A stretch of DNA of 19,043 nucleotides from positions 1-19,043 of the forward strand of contig JAIESC010000106.1 in the NCBI GenBank assembly GCA_019746355.1, written 5' to 3'. The notes beneath the pieces were generated by a model. The model did no database searches and was not told where the DNA came from. It was given only the letters and a program-made list of their open reading frames with translations. Made by a program: the position numbers and the translations under genes. Source of the stretch: Xanthobacteraceae bacterium (GTDB lineage: Bacteria > Pseudomonadota > Alphaproteobacteria > Rhizobiales > Xanthobacteraceae). This document shows positions 7,767 through 15,050 of this stretch, one piece after another; the first letter of the stretch is position 1, and the number at the start of each line of letters is the position of its first letter.

Positions 7767-8744
7767 ATGAAAATCCGGCTGCTCAACGAGACGAATGTGC
7801 GCGCGGTCGCTCCGGCGCTGACCGAGATCGTTTCGCTGGTCGAACAAGCCTATCGCCTCGACGCCGACGGCAAGGCCGAGGTTCCGACCAAGATCGGCGT
7901 CCATCCCGCGCGCGCCAACACCTTCCTTCATGCCATGCCGGCCTGGGTGGGCGGCTCGCCGGCGTCGCTCGGAATGAAGTGGGTTTCGTACTTCCCCGGC
8001 AATTTCGATCGAGGCCTGCCGGATTCAACCGGCATCATCATTCTCAACGATCCGGACGTCGGCCTGCCATGCTGCATCATGGAAGGGATGTACGTCACGT
8101 TCATCCGCACCGCGGCCTGTGCCGCGGTCGCCGCCAAATTTCTCGCGCCGCGGCCGCCGAAAACGCTGGGGCTGATCGGTTGCGGGGGGCTCGGCCTGTG
8201 GTCGCTGCGCGTCTTCACGGCGAACTTTCCGACGATCGAGCGGGTGCTCGTGTCGTCGCGCACCGCGAAATCGCGGGAGGCGTTCTGCGAGAAGATGTCG
8301 CAGGAGGTCAAAGCCGAGGTTGCGCCGGTTGACGATCCGCTGCACGCGGTTCGAGATGCGGACATCGTGATCACCTCCATCCCGCCAGGCGACGTCAGGC
8401 CGGTCTCGGGCAAGGCGATTGCGCCCGGCGCGCTGGTCATTCCGCTCGACCTGGTGAACGCGTGGCAGGACGACGTGCTGGCGTCGGTCGACGGCGTTGC
8501 CGCCGACAATCCGCCGCACTTCGCCGCGCAGGTTGAGGCCAAGCGAGCAACGGCATTTCCCGCGCTCAAGCCGGCGGTCCGAATCCAGGATCTGGTCGCC
8601 GGGACATCGCCGCGCGCTGCGGCGTCCGATCGCCACATCGTCGCGGTCTGCGGCATCGCCAGCACCGACGTCGTGATCGGCTGGGAAATATACCGGCGCG
8701 CGCAAGCGGCCAACGCCGGGCTCGAATTCGATATGCTGGGCTAA
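7767..8744 (+). CDS. Ornithine cyclodeaminase / mu-crystallin family protein
   Basis: A 325-residue protein with family landmarks: K71 (GMKWVSYFPGN), R114 (TFIRTAA) and the dinucleotide-binding loop GLIGCGGLG at about 136-143, followed by SSRTAKSREAF. Members include ornithine cyclodeaminase, alanine dehydrogenase of archaeal type, ketimine reductase and delta1-pyrroline-2-carboxylate reductase. The stretch after strand 'VIPLDLVNAW' lacks the usual NAxG...ELD wording around the ornithine cyclodeaminase catalytic aspartate. Imine or ketimine reduction is therefore at least as likely as ornithine cyclisation. Next to two amidohydrolases and an aminotransferase it could reduce or form a cyclic imino acid; this is inference. 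Confidence 0.85.
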   Translation: MKIRLLNETNVRAVAPALTEIVSLVEQAYRLDADGKAEVPTKIGVHPARANTFLHAMPAWVGGSPASLGMKWVSYFPGNFDRGLPDSTGIIILNDPDVGLPCCIMEGMYVTFIRTAACAAVAAKFLAPRPPKTLGLIGCGGLGLWSLRVFTANFPTIERVLVSSRTAKSREAFCEKMSQEVKAEVAPVDDPLHAVRDADIVITSIPPGDVRPVSGKAIAPGALVIPLDLVNAWQDDVLASVDGVAADNPPHFAAQVEAKRATAFPALKPAVRIQDLVAGTSPRAAASDRHIVAVCGIASTDVVIGWEIYRRAQAANAGLEFDMLG

Positions 8745-8764
8745 CCTGAGCAAGGGGTGCAAAC

Positions 8765-9745
8765 ATGTGCAGCAAGTGGACAAAGGCTCTAGCAGCCGGC
8801 CTCGTGTCGGTGTTTTGCGCGGTCTCGTCACCGGCCTCCTCCGAGGTCGTTCTGAAGGCCATCACCTACGCGCCGCCGTCCAAGGTCGAGGACAGCATGG
8901 TGATCTTCAAGAAATGGATGGAGCGGGTGAACACCGCCGGCAAGGGTGAAATCCGCATCGAGCTGCTCGGCGGCCCCGAGGTGTTTCCGGTCAGCGATCA
9001 GATGAATGCGCTGAGCAAGGGGCTGGTGGACGCGGTGATGACCTTCTCGGTTCATACGCCGGTCGTCCCTGAGGTCGATACGACGGGGCTTTCCGACATC
9101 ACGCCGACCGAGGAGCGGGCGAACGGCTATCTCGCGCTGCTCGACAAGGCGCACGAGAAGATGAACGTCAAGGTGATCGGCCGGACCGCGACGCAGTCCG
9201 GCTTCTATATCTTCTCCAAGCAGCCGATCCGGAAGCTCGAGGACTTCAAGGGCATCAAGATCCGCTCCCATTCCGGCTACGATCCGCTGTTCAAGAAGGT
9301 CGGCGCCACGCCGATCGGCATGAGCATTGCCGAGATTTATGGCGCGCTGGAACGCGGCGTGGTGCAGGCCGCGCCGTATCCGATCTTCGTCTACGACATG
9401 GGGCTGGCCGAAGTTTCGAAGTTCGTGCTGGCCAACGCGTTCTGGCCTTCGCATACGACCTTCATTTACATCAACCTGCGCAAGTTCAACGGCCTGACGC
9501 CGAAAGCGCAGAAGATCCTGGTGGATGCGCAGCTCGAGAACGAGAAGGAACTTGCGTCCGTCAATGCGCAGCTCATCGCGGCCGAACGCGCCAGGCTCGA
9601 AAAGGCGGGCATGACGTTCACCAACCTCTCCAGCGAGGAAGCCAAGCAGTGGCACAACATGGCCAACCAAAGCCGCTTCGACGCGCTGAGCTCCAAGATC
9701 AGCGCTGATCAGATGGCGAAGATCAAGTCGCTGATCGTTCGCTGA
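8765..9745 (+). CDS. TRAP transporter solute-binding protein (DctP family)
   Basis: A 326-residue periplasmic binding protein. Residues 1-26 form a signal peptide ending near SPASS. The DctP core is recognisable: DFKGIKIRSHSGYDPLFKKVGATPIGMSIAEIYGALERGVVQ spans about 160-201. R167 sits where TRAP proteins have the arginine that pairs with the ligand carboxylate. This predicts a carboxylated ligand. The start has AAGGGG upstream. The two membrane subunits follow directly, so the transporter is complete. The ligand is probably the substrate of the flanking hydrolases. Confidence 0.92.
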   Translation: MCSKWTKALAAGLVSVFCAVSSPASSEVVLKAITYAPPSKVEDSMVIFKKWMERVNTAGKGEIRIELLGGPEVFPVSDQMNALSKGLVDAVMTFSVHTPVVPEVDTTGLSDITPTEERANGYLALLDKAHEKMNVKVIGRTATQSGFYIFSKQPIRKLEDFKGIKIRSHSGYDPLFKKVGATPIGMSIAEIYGALERGVVQAAPYPIFVYDMGLAEVSKFVLANAFWPSHTTFIYINLRKFNGLTPKAQKILVDAQLENEKELASVNAQLIAAERARLEKAGMTFTNLSSEEAKQWHNMANQSRFDALSSKISADQMAKIKSLIVR

Positions 9746-9787
9746 CGGATGCGGGGAACGGGATGTTGACATGAACGGCGGGCGATC

Positions 9788-10309
9788 GTGAGATTCTTCG
9801 AGCGTGCAGGGCGGGCATTCGATCGTCTGCTCGACGTCTGCGCGTGGATCGGCTGCGGGATGCTGGCCTTTCAGGTGGTCAGCGTCTCCGTCGAGATCAT
9901 CTGCCGCACCTTCTTCAACATCTCGTTCAGCGTCATCACGCCGCTGAACGAGTGGAGCCTGGTCTATCTGACGTTCCTGGGCGCGGCGTGGCTGCAGCGC
10001 GAGGGCGGCCACACCAGCGACGACTCGGTGGTGGCGCTGCTGCCGCCCTGGGTCGACTGGCTGGCGAAACGGCTCGGCTGGGTCCTGGCGCTGGTCACCT
10101 GCGGGCTGCTGGTCTGGTTCGGCACGCTGGTGACCTGGGACAACTATGTGAAGAACACCTACGACTTCTTCAAGCTGTCCGGATTTCCGATCTTCCTCAT
10201 CTACCTCATCATTCCGATCGGCAGCCTGCTCTGGCTGATCCAGCTCCTGCGCAAGCAAAGCCGGCCCGGCGCGACGAAGACAACCGACGAAGGCGGCGGG
10301 ACGATCTGA
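9788..10309 (+). CDS. TRAP transporter small membrane subunit (DctQ family)
   Basis: A 173-residue integral membrane protein with four hydrophobic segments (about 17-38, 48-72, 92-115 and 132-155) and the family's LNEWSLVYLTFLGAAW motif in the second. The start is GTG at 9788. A tiny frame, ATG 9771 to TGA 9789-9791, ends across that GTG (GTGA overlap), which suggests translational coupling. DctQ forms the transport complex with the large subunit encoded 9 bases downstream. Confidence 0.9.
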   Translation: MRFFERAGRAFDRLLDVCAWIGCGMLAFQVVSVSVEIICRTFFNISFSVITPLNEWSLVYLTFLGAAWLQREGGHTSDDSVVALLPPWVDWLAKRLGWVLALVTCGLLVWFGTLVTWDNYVKNTYDFFKLSGFPIFLIYLIIPIGSLLWLIQLLRKQSRPGATKTTDEGGGTI

Positions 10310-10318
10310 GAATCGGTC

Positions 10319-11629
10319 ATGGAGTGGTACGCCGCATTCTCACTGTTGATGGCGACGTTCTTCGTCCTGGTGCTGCTGGGCGTCCCGGTCGTCTTTGCGT
10401 TTTTCGGCACCAACGTCATCTTCCTCGGCTATTTCATGGGGGCCGCGGGCTTCGAGCTGCTGATCGACAGCGTGTACGGCAGCCTCTCGGTCTTCGTCCT
10501 GCTGCCGATCACGATGTTCATCCTGCAGGGCGAAATCCTGTTCAGGACCGGCCTCGTCACCAAGATGATCGACGCGCTCGACAGCTGGCTTGGCTCGGTG
10601 CCGGGCCGGCTCTCGCTGCTGGCGGTCGGGGCCGGCACCATTCTCGCCTCGCTGTCGGGGGCGAGCATCGGCACCACCGCAATGCTGACGCGGACGCTGG
10701 CGCCGGCCATGCAGCAGCGCGGCTACAGCAAGAACATGAGCGTCGGTCCGCTGCTCGGCAGCGGCGGCCTCGCCGTGATGATGCCGCACAGCGCGCTTGG
10801 CGTGATCCTCGCCGTGATCGCCGGGGTGTCGGTCGGCAAGCTGCTGATCGCCATCATCATCCCGGGTCTTCTGCTGGCGCTCTGCTACGTGATCTACATC
10901 GTCGGCGTCTGCGCCATCGATCCGAAGGAGGCGCCAAAATACACGGCGGAGAAGATCCCGCTCCGCGAGCGCCTGGACATGACCTTCAAATACGTGATCC
11001 CGCTGACGGTGCTGATCGTGGCGATGATCGCCGTCATCTTCTTCGGCATTGCGACGCCGACCGAGGCCGCCTCGCTCGGCACATTCGCCTCGTTCGCGCT
11101 CGCCGCGATCTACGGCCGGCTCACCTGGGCGGCGACCCGCGACGCGATGTTCTCGACCCTGAAAATCTCGGTGATGGTGCTGGCGATCCTCGCCGCGTCA
11201 CAGGCCTTCACTCAGCTTCTCGCCTACACCGGATCGGCGCAGAAGCTCGTGCAGATCGCCGGGAGCCTGCCGATCCCGCCGATCTGGGTGATCGTGCTGA
11301 TGCACTTCGTCACGCTGCTCTTAGGAGGGCCGATCGGCGGCATTCCGCTGATCATGATGACCATCCCGATCTTCCTGCCGGTGGTGAAAGCGCTCGGCTA
11401 CGATCCGATCTGGTTCTGCACGGCGATGCTGCTGAACGTCGAGCTGGCGCAGATCACGCCGCCGTTCGGCATCCTGCTCTATGTCGTTCGCGGCATCATG
11501 CCGAACACGACGATGGGCGAGGTGACCCGCGCGGCGGTGCCGATCATCGTCATTCAGCTGATCGTCATGGCGCTGCTGATCTTCGTCCCGGCGCTGTCGC
11601 TGTGGCTGCCAAGCTACATGACTCGGTGA
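10319..11629 (+). CDS. TRAP transporter large membrane subunit (DctM family)
   Basis: A 436-residue protein with about a dozen hydrophobic segments, of normal DctM length. It couples solute uptake to a sodium or proton gradient. Recognisable parts are MFILQGEILFRTGLVTKM, the GASIGTTAMLTRTLAPAMQQRGYSKNMSVG loop, and near the C terminus LNVELAQITPPFGILLYVVRG. The usual 'IPPS' turn after the first repeat reads MPHS here. It lies between the small subunit and amidohydrolase 2, with 16 bases to the latter. Confidence 0.92.
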   Translation: MEWYAAFSLLMATFFVLVLLGVPVVFAFFGTNVIFLGYFMGAAGFELLIDSVYGSLSVFVLLPITMFILQGEILFRTGLVTKMIDALDSWLGSVPGRLSLLAVGAGTILASLSGASIGTTAMLTRTLAPAMQQRGYSKNMSVGPLLGSGGLAVMMPHSALGVILAVIAGVSVGKLLIAIIIPGLLLALCYVIYIVGVCAIDPKEAPKYTAEKIPLRERLDMTFKYVIPLTVLIVAMIAVIFFGIATPTEAASLGTFASFALAAIYGRLTWAATRDAMFSTLKISVMVLAILAASQAFTQLLAYTGSAQKLVQIAGSLPIPPIWVIVLMHFVTLLLGGPIGGIPLIMMTIPIFLPVVKALGYDPIWFCTAMLLNVELAQITPPFGILLYVVRGIMPNTTMGEVTRAAVPIIVIQLIVMALLIFVPALSLWLPSYMTR

Positions 11630-11645
11630 CCAAGGCGAGGCTCTG

Positions 11646-12911
11646 ATGTCGCCGAAGCCGGAAACCACGATTTACTCCAACGGCAGGATCGTCGACGGCC
11701 GGCGCCATATTCCCAACGGCTATCTGATCACCGAAGGCTCGGCGATCGTCGCGGTCGGGGCGGGCGATCCCAAGCGCGGCGGGTCGTCGGCCGGCGTCCG
11801 GCATGTCGACCTGGCCGGGCGGACCTTGCTGCCCGGCTTCATCGACTGCCACGTTCATCTCACCATGACCGCCGCGGCGGCGCCGGCCGCGATCGTTTCG
11901 CCGGCGGATCAGATGGTGGGCGTGCTTGCGGCCTCCATCAACGCGCTCGCCACCCTGCACGGCGGGGTGACCACGGTGCGCGATTGCGGCGCGCCGCACG
12001 GCATCGACTTCGCGCTTCGCCGCGCGGCCGAGGAGGGCCTCTGCGTGACGCCGCGGCTGCTGCTGAGCGGCCGCGCGCTGTGCATGACGGGCGGCCACGG
12101 CTGGCACCTGATCGGCCGCGAGGTCGACGGCCCGGATCAGCTCCGAAAAGCGGCGCGCGAGCAGCTCAAGGCCGGCGCGGACAACGTCAAGCTGATCGCG
12201 AGCGGCGGCATCCTGACGCCCGGCACCAACATCGGCAACCCGCAGCTCACCGTCGACGAGATGCGGGCCGCGGTGGAGGAGGCGCACTTTGCCGGCAAGA
12301 CCGCGAACGCGCACGCCCATGGCGCCGAGGGCATCAAGCGCGCGACGCGGGCCGGCGTGGACTCGGTCGAGCACTGCTATTTCATCGACCCGGAAGGCAT
12401 CGAGATGATGCTGGCGCGCGGCACGGTTCTGGTCGCAACGTCGGCTGCGGTCCGCAACGTGGTGTCGCACGGCGTCGCGGCCGGCATCCCGCGGCACATC
12501 GCCGAGAAGGCCGAATCCGCCATCAAGGCGCACGTGTCGGGCTTCAAGGCGGCGCACAAGGCCGGCGTCCGGCTGGCGATGGGCACCGACTCCGGCGTGC
12601 CCTATACGCGCCACGGCAGCAATCTCGATGAGCTGGTCCATCTCGTGGATATGGGCCTGTCGCCGCAGGAGGCGATCCGCGTGGCGACGGCGGACAGCGC
12701 CAGACTGCTCAAGCTCGATCAGCAACTGGGCTCATTGGACGAAGGCAAAAACGCCGACCTTGTCGTGGTGGACGGCAACCCGTTGGACGACATTCGGGTG
12801 CTGCGAGCACCCGACAAGGTGCGCCGTGTTGTGCTCAACGGACGGACCGTGCTCGATCGCGATGCGAGCCGGTTCCTGGTTGGCGCGGGATTCGCCCAAC
12901 GCGACGGATGA
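11646..12911 (+). CDS. Metal-dependent amidohydrolase 2, paralogue of amidohydrolase 1
   Basis: A 421-residue amidohydrolase-superfamily enzyme with the same residue set as its paralogue: H69 and H71 (CHVHL), K182 (NVKLIASGG), H223 (HAHG), H243 (SVEHC) and D315 (MGTDSGVPY). Also shared are CMTGGHGW and VATSAAVRNVV. The two differ in the N-terminal 60 residues, in loops after the first metal motif, and at the C terminus, where this one has an extra tail (residues about 405-421). GAGG lies upstream of the ATG. It is the last gene of the operon. Its final 113 bases are duplicated at 15051-15163, so its present 3' end may have been supplied by the incoming element. Confidence 0.9.
   Translation: MSPKPETTIYSNGRIVDGRRHIPNGYLITEGSAIVAVGAGDPKRGGSSAGVRHVDLAGRTLLPGFIDCHVHLTMTAAAAPAAIVSPADQMVGVLAASINALATLHGGVTTVRDCGAPHGIDFALRRAAEEGLCVTPRLLLSGRALCMTGGHGWHLIGREVDGPDQLRKAAREQLKAGADNVKLIASGGILTPGTNIGNPQLTVDEMRAAVEEAHFAGKTANAHAHGAEGIKRATRAGVDSVEHCYFIDPEGIEMMLARGTVLVATSAAVRNVVSHGVAAGIPRHIAEKAESAIKAHVSGFKAAHKAGVRLAMGTDSGVPYTRHGSNLDELVHLVDMGLSPQEAIRVATADSARLLKLDQQLGSLDEGKNADLVVVDGNPLDDIRVLRAPDKVRRVVLNGRTVLDRDASRFLVGAGFAQRDG
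12799..12911 (+). repeat. Left copy of 113-bp direct repeat (3' end of amidohydrolase 2)
   Basis: The last 113 bases of the amidohydrolase 2 gene, including the stop codon, recur in the same orientation at 15051-15163. I count seven mismatches by eye: six in the first 36 bases and one in the remaining 77. Similarity stops sharply at the TGA on the right and at 12799 on the left. This is the att-like left boundary of the inserted segment. Confidence 0.9.
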
Positions 12912-12930
12912 TGGCTGGGGCGGATGCCGG

Positions 12931-12945
12931 GGCGCGTAAGGCGCC
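12931..12945 (+). terminator. Short GC hairpin after the amidohydrolase operon
   Basis: GGCGC, GTAAG, GCGCC forms a 5-bp stem 20 bases past the amidohydrolase 2 stop codon. There is no T-tract. A second imperfect stem (CAGCCGC with GCGGCCTG) follows at about 12962-12983. These may end or stabilise the operon transcript. Confidence 0.3.
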
Positions 12946-13027
12946 GTCGATGGGAGGAATCCAGCCGCCGTCAGCAGCGGCCTGTGGAATAGAGCCGCCG
13001 CGAGTGCCTTCCTTCTGACCCAAGCTT

Positions 13028-13254
13028 TACAATCAGGAGTGGCGAATCACGTAGCCGTCAGGTCACAAGGCTATCTGCCTTGCCGTGACTTTTGCTGATC
13101 CGTCAGCTTGTTAGGCGCTGGGTGAGGAGATGAGACGCTCTGCTTTGAATCGTTTTGAATCCAGGACCGGAGCGAGTCGTTGTGCTGTTTGATCAGACGC
13201 TCGTTGGCCCGCTGAATGTCCTGTCTATTTCGCTTGTCAGGAACTAACCCTGCC
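13028..13254 (+). ncRNA. Candidate structured leader or AvcI-like regulatory RNA upstream of the deaminase
   Basis: A -10-like TACAAT lies at 13028-13033; its -35 is weak. Two adjacent hairpins follow. The first is GTCAC-AAGGC, loop TATCT, GCCTT, 3-base bulge, GTGAC (13062-13089), followed by TTTT. The second is GCTGA-TCCG-TCAGC (13094-13107), a perfect stem with a UNCG-type tetraloop. An octamer, tttgaatc, then repeats at 10-base spacing (13144-13151 and 13154-13161). AvcD deaminases of Vibrio are held inactive by a small RNA, AvcI, encoded just upstream on the same strand. Position and structure fit an analogous RNA here; expression and function are inferred. The antisense ORF over the same bases is a competing reading. 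Confidence 0.35.
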
Positions 13255-13256
13255 AT
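13071..13256 (-). CDS. Possible 61-residue small protein, antisense to the deaminase leader
   Basis: The ATG at 13256-13254 lies across the deaminase start region and is preceded on the minus strand by AGAGGAGG with five bases between, the best Shine-Dalgarno sequence in this part of the window. The 61-residue product is hydrophilic, with a probable amphipathic helix (about residues 11-37, DIQRANERLIKQHNDSLRSW) and a Ser/Pro/Lys-rich tail. No family is recognised. If real, its mRNA begins inside the deaminase gene and is antisense to the deaminase start, and the protein could be a regulator or antitoxin. It may equally be a chance frame: the SD bases also encode deaminase residues on the other strand, and the hairpins at 13062-13107 overlap its 3' end. 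Confidence 0.35.
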   Translation of the reverse strand: MAGLVPDKRNRQDIQRANERLIKQHNDSLRSWIQNDSKQSVSSPHPAPNKLTDQQKSRQGR

Positions 13257-14880
13257 GACCGCCTCCTCTAAAGTAATCCGAGCTGTACCAGTTGCTGGAC
13301 CCACCGTTAATTCAACGAGCGATTCTATCCAAAGGAAAAAACGGCCGGAACTTGTGTTCGGGTTCGTTGCTCCAATCGGTGCGGAAATTGGTCCAACGAT
13401 CGCTGCATTCCGCTCATATTTTCAGCAGCGCAACTATCGCGTCGTCGAGATCAAAGTGACTGACGACTTTTTGGTGTTCGAAAAATATATCACTCCACAC
13501 ACGCCACTGATCAGACGCGGAGCTGAAAAGCAGCGCTACGAAACCTTTATCGCGTATGGCAATCAATTGCGGGAGAAGTTTGGCGACTCGCTGTTCGCGG
13601 CTACCGCCATACGCCGGATAATCAGAGAGCGCCTGAGGCTCGAGAAGCGAAATCTCCAAGAAGGATTTCCAAGCGAAAATTTCAGTCGCACTGTCTACTT
13701 GTTGCACCAATTTAAACGGAAGGAAGAAATCGACCTTCTGCGACAGGTCTATGGAAGGATATTTTTCCAGGTATCGATCTACTCGAGACGGGGAGTGCGC
13801 GTCGACTATCTCTCGCGAAACTTTGCTCACACCGACCACATGGCAGTCGCGCAAAACTATCGGGATGCAGCAGAGGGGTTGATCAAGCGCGATGAAAATG
13901 AAGTTGAGGTCAGCCACGGCCAGCGCGTTGGAGATATTTTTCACGACGCCGATTTCATCGTAAGCGTCGATGCCAGCGATCCAGTTGAAGGGCAAGTAAA
14001 TCGTTTTTGCGAGCTTCTATTCGGCTCGAACAGTATATCGCCGACGCATTCGGAATACGGAATGTTTTTGGCGAAAGCAGCCGCGTTGCGCGCTCTCGAT
14101 TTGTCACGCCAAGTGGGAGCAGCGATTTTTACAAAAGCGGGCGAAGTTGTTTCGCTGGGCTCGAACGAGGTTCCGAGAGCAGGAGGGGGTACGTATTGGG
14201 CGGAAGACGAACCGCGAGACGATCGAGACTACAAGCGACGCGAAGATTCTAATTTTCACCGCAAACGGGAAATATTGGGAGAATTGCTAGGCATCGTCGC
14301 GCCGGGTGCCAACCTGGATGACACGATGGCGGATCGGAGGATTAGACGTTCGCAGTTCATGGATGCGTTGGAGTACGGCAGGATGATCCATGCTGAGATG
14401 TCCGCCATTTCCGACGCAGCGCGCCTCGGCCGAGCAATCAAAGACGGAACGCTTTATTGCACTACCTTTCCGTGCCACATGTGCGCAAAGCACATCGTTG
14501 CGTCTGGTTTGTCGAAGGTCATTTTCTTGGAGCCCTATCCGAAGAGCCTCGCGGCTGATTTGCACTCTGATTCAATCATGGTCGAGGGCGGCGATAGGGG
14601 GCACTATCAGCAATTTAACAGTGTTGAGTTTGTTCACTTCTACGGCGTTTCGCCACGGCGCTATCGTGAAATTTTTGAACGAACGAAGCGGAAAGACGAG
14701 GCCGGAAACTTCGTCCCTTATGCCCAGCTGGACCCTGTTCCAATGATTGATGTGAAATTCCCCTTTTATGCTCAGTTGGAAGAGTATTTGACCAAGGATG
14801 TCTACGAGGCACTTGAAGGTTCTGTGCCACCCGCCCCGGCTAAGACTAAAAAGCGAAAATCGCACCGCTTCAAGCGTTGA
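13255..14880 (+). CDS. Anti-phage (d)CTP/dCMP deaminase, AvcD type
   Basis: A 541-residue protein from the ATG at 13255 (AGGA 12 bases upstream); ATG 13216 in frame is an alternative. The N-terminal half starts with a P-loop kinase-like strand and loop, ELVFGFVAPIGAEIG (32-46), lacking a GK[ST] and therefore degenerate. The C-terminal half is a zinc cytidine/deoxycytidylate deaminase domain, with H379-A-E381 (metal ligand and proton-shuttling glutamate) and P406-C407-x2-C410 followed by AKH. This two-domain design and length are those of the dCTP-deaminase defence proteins (AvcD of Vibrio and homologues in E. coli). They convert dC nucleotides to dU nucleotides on infection and starve phage DNA synthesis. 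The tail is Lys/Arg-rich. Lower GC and the flanking repeats indicate horizontal arrival. Confidence 0.88.
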   Translation: MTASSKVIRAVPVAGPTVNSTSDSIQRKKRPELVFGFVAPIGAEIGPTIAAFRSYFQQRNYRVVEIKVTDDFLVFEKYITPHTPLIRRGAEKQRYETFIAYGNQLREKFGDSLFAATAIRRIIRERLRLEKRNLQEGFPSENFSRTVYLLHQFKRKEEIDLLRQVYGRIFFQVSIYSRRGVRVDYLSRNFAHTDHMAVAQNYRDAAEGLIKRDENEVEVSHGQRVGDIFHDADFIVSVDASDPVEGQVNRFCELLFGSNSISPTHSEYGMFLAKAAALRALDLSRQVGAAIFTKAGEVVSLGSNEVPRAGGGTYWAEDEPRDDRDYKRREDSNFHRKREILGELLGIVAPGANLDDTMADRRIRRSQFMDALEYGRMIHAEMSAISDAARLGRAIKDGTLYCTTFPCHMCAKHIVASGLSKVIFLEPYPKSLAADLHSDSIMVEGGDRGHYQQFNSVEFVHFYGVSPRRYREIFERTKRKDEAGNFVPYAQLDPVPMIDVKFPFYAQLEEYLTKDVYEALEGSVPPAPAKTKKRKSHRFKR

Positions 14881-15050
14881 CCGATGCGGTTTGGAAAATG
14901 TTCGACGTCCGCAGCGCAGCTTAGTTTCTCGATCGCCTGTTCGAGTGCCGTTTGCTCAACGCACACTTCCAAATGGCGCCGTGCGCTCGCAGGATGTGTT
15001 GGGCTTCCCAGACGCTTCAGTGATGGCGTGGGGGGAGCAATGCGTAAATT
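14881..15050. other. Non-coding right arm of the cassette
   Basis: About 170 bases between the deaminase stop and the right repeat. I see no gene, strong hairpin or promoter. An unbroken plus-strand frame runs from inside the deaminase gene through here into the repeat, but its composition gives no support for coding. Any recombinase-binding arm sites of the element would be expected here. Confidence 0.4.

Noticed and set aside
8828..10258. Minus-strand open frame opposite the TRAP genes
   Set aside because: Same shadow effect; no domain motifs, while the plus strand encodes recognisable TRAP subunits.
14926..14945. CTCGATCGC shared with the 113-bp repeats, as a possible third copy
   Set aside because: Only nine bases match before the sequences diverge; chance is enough to explain it in GC-rich DNA.
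14937..14960. tRNA T-arm-like GTTCGAGTGC in the right arm of the cassette
   Set aside because: Flanking bases do not form the five-pair T stem, and no acceptor, D or anticodon arms were found.
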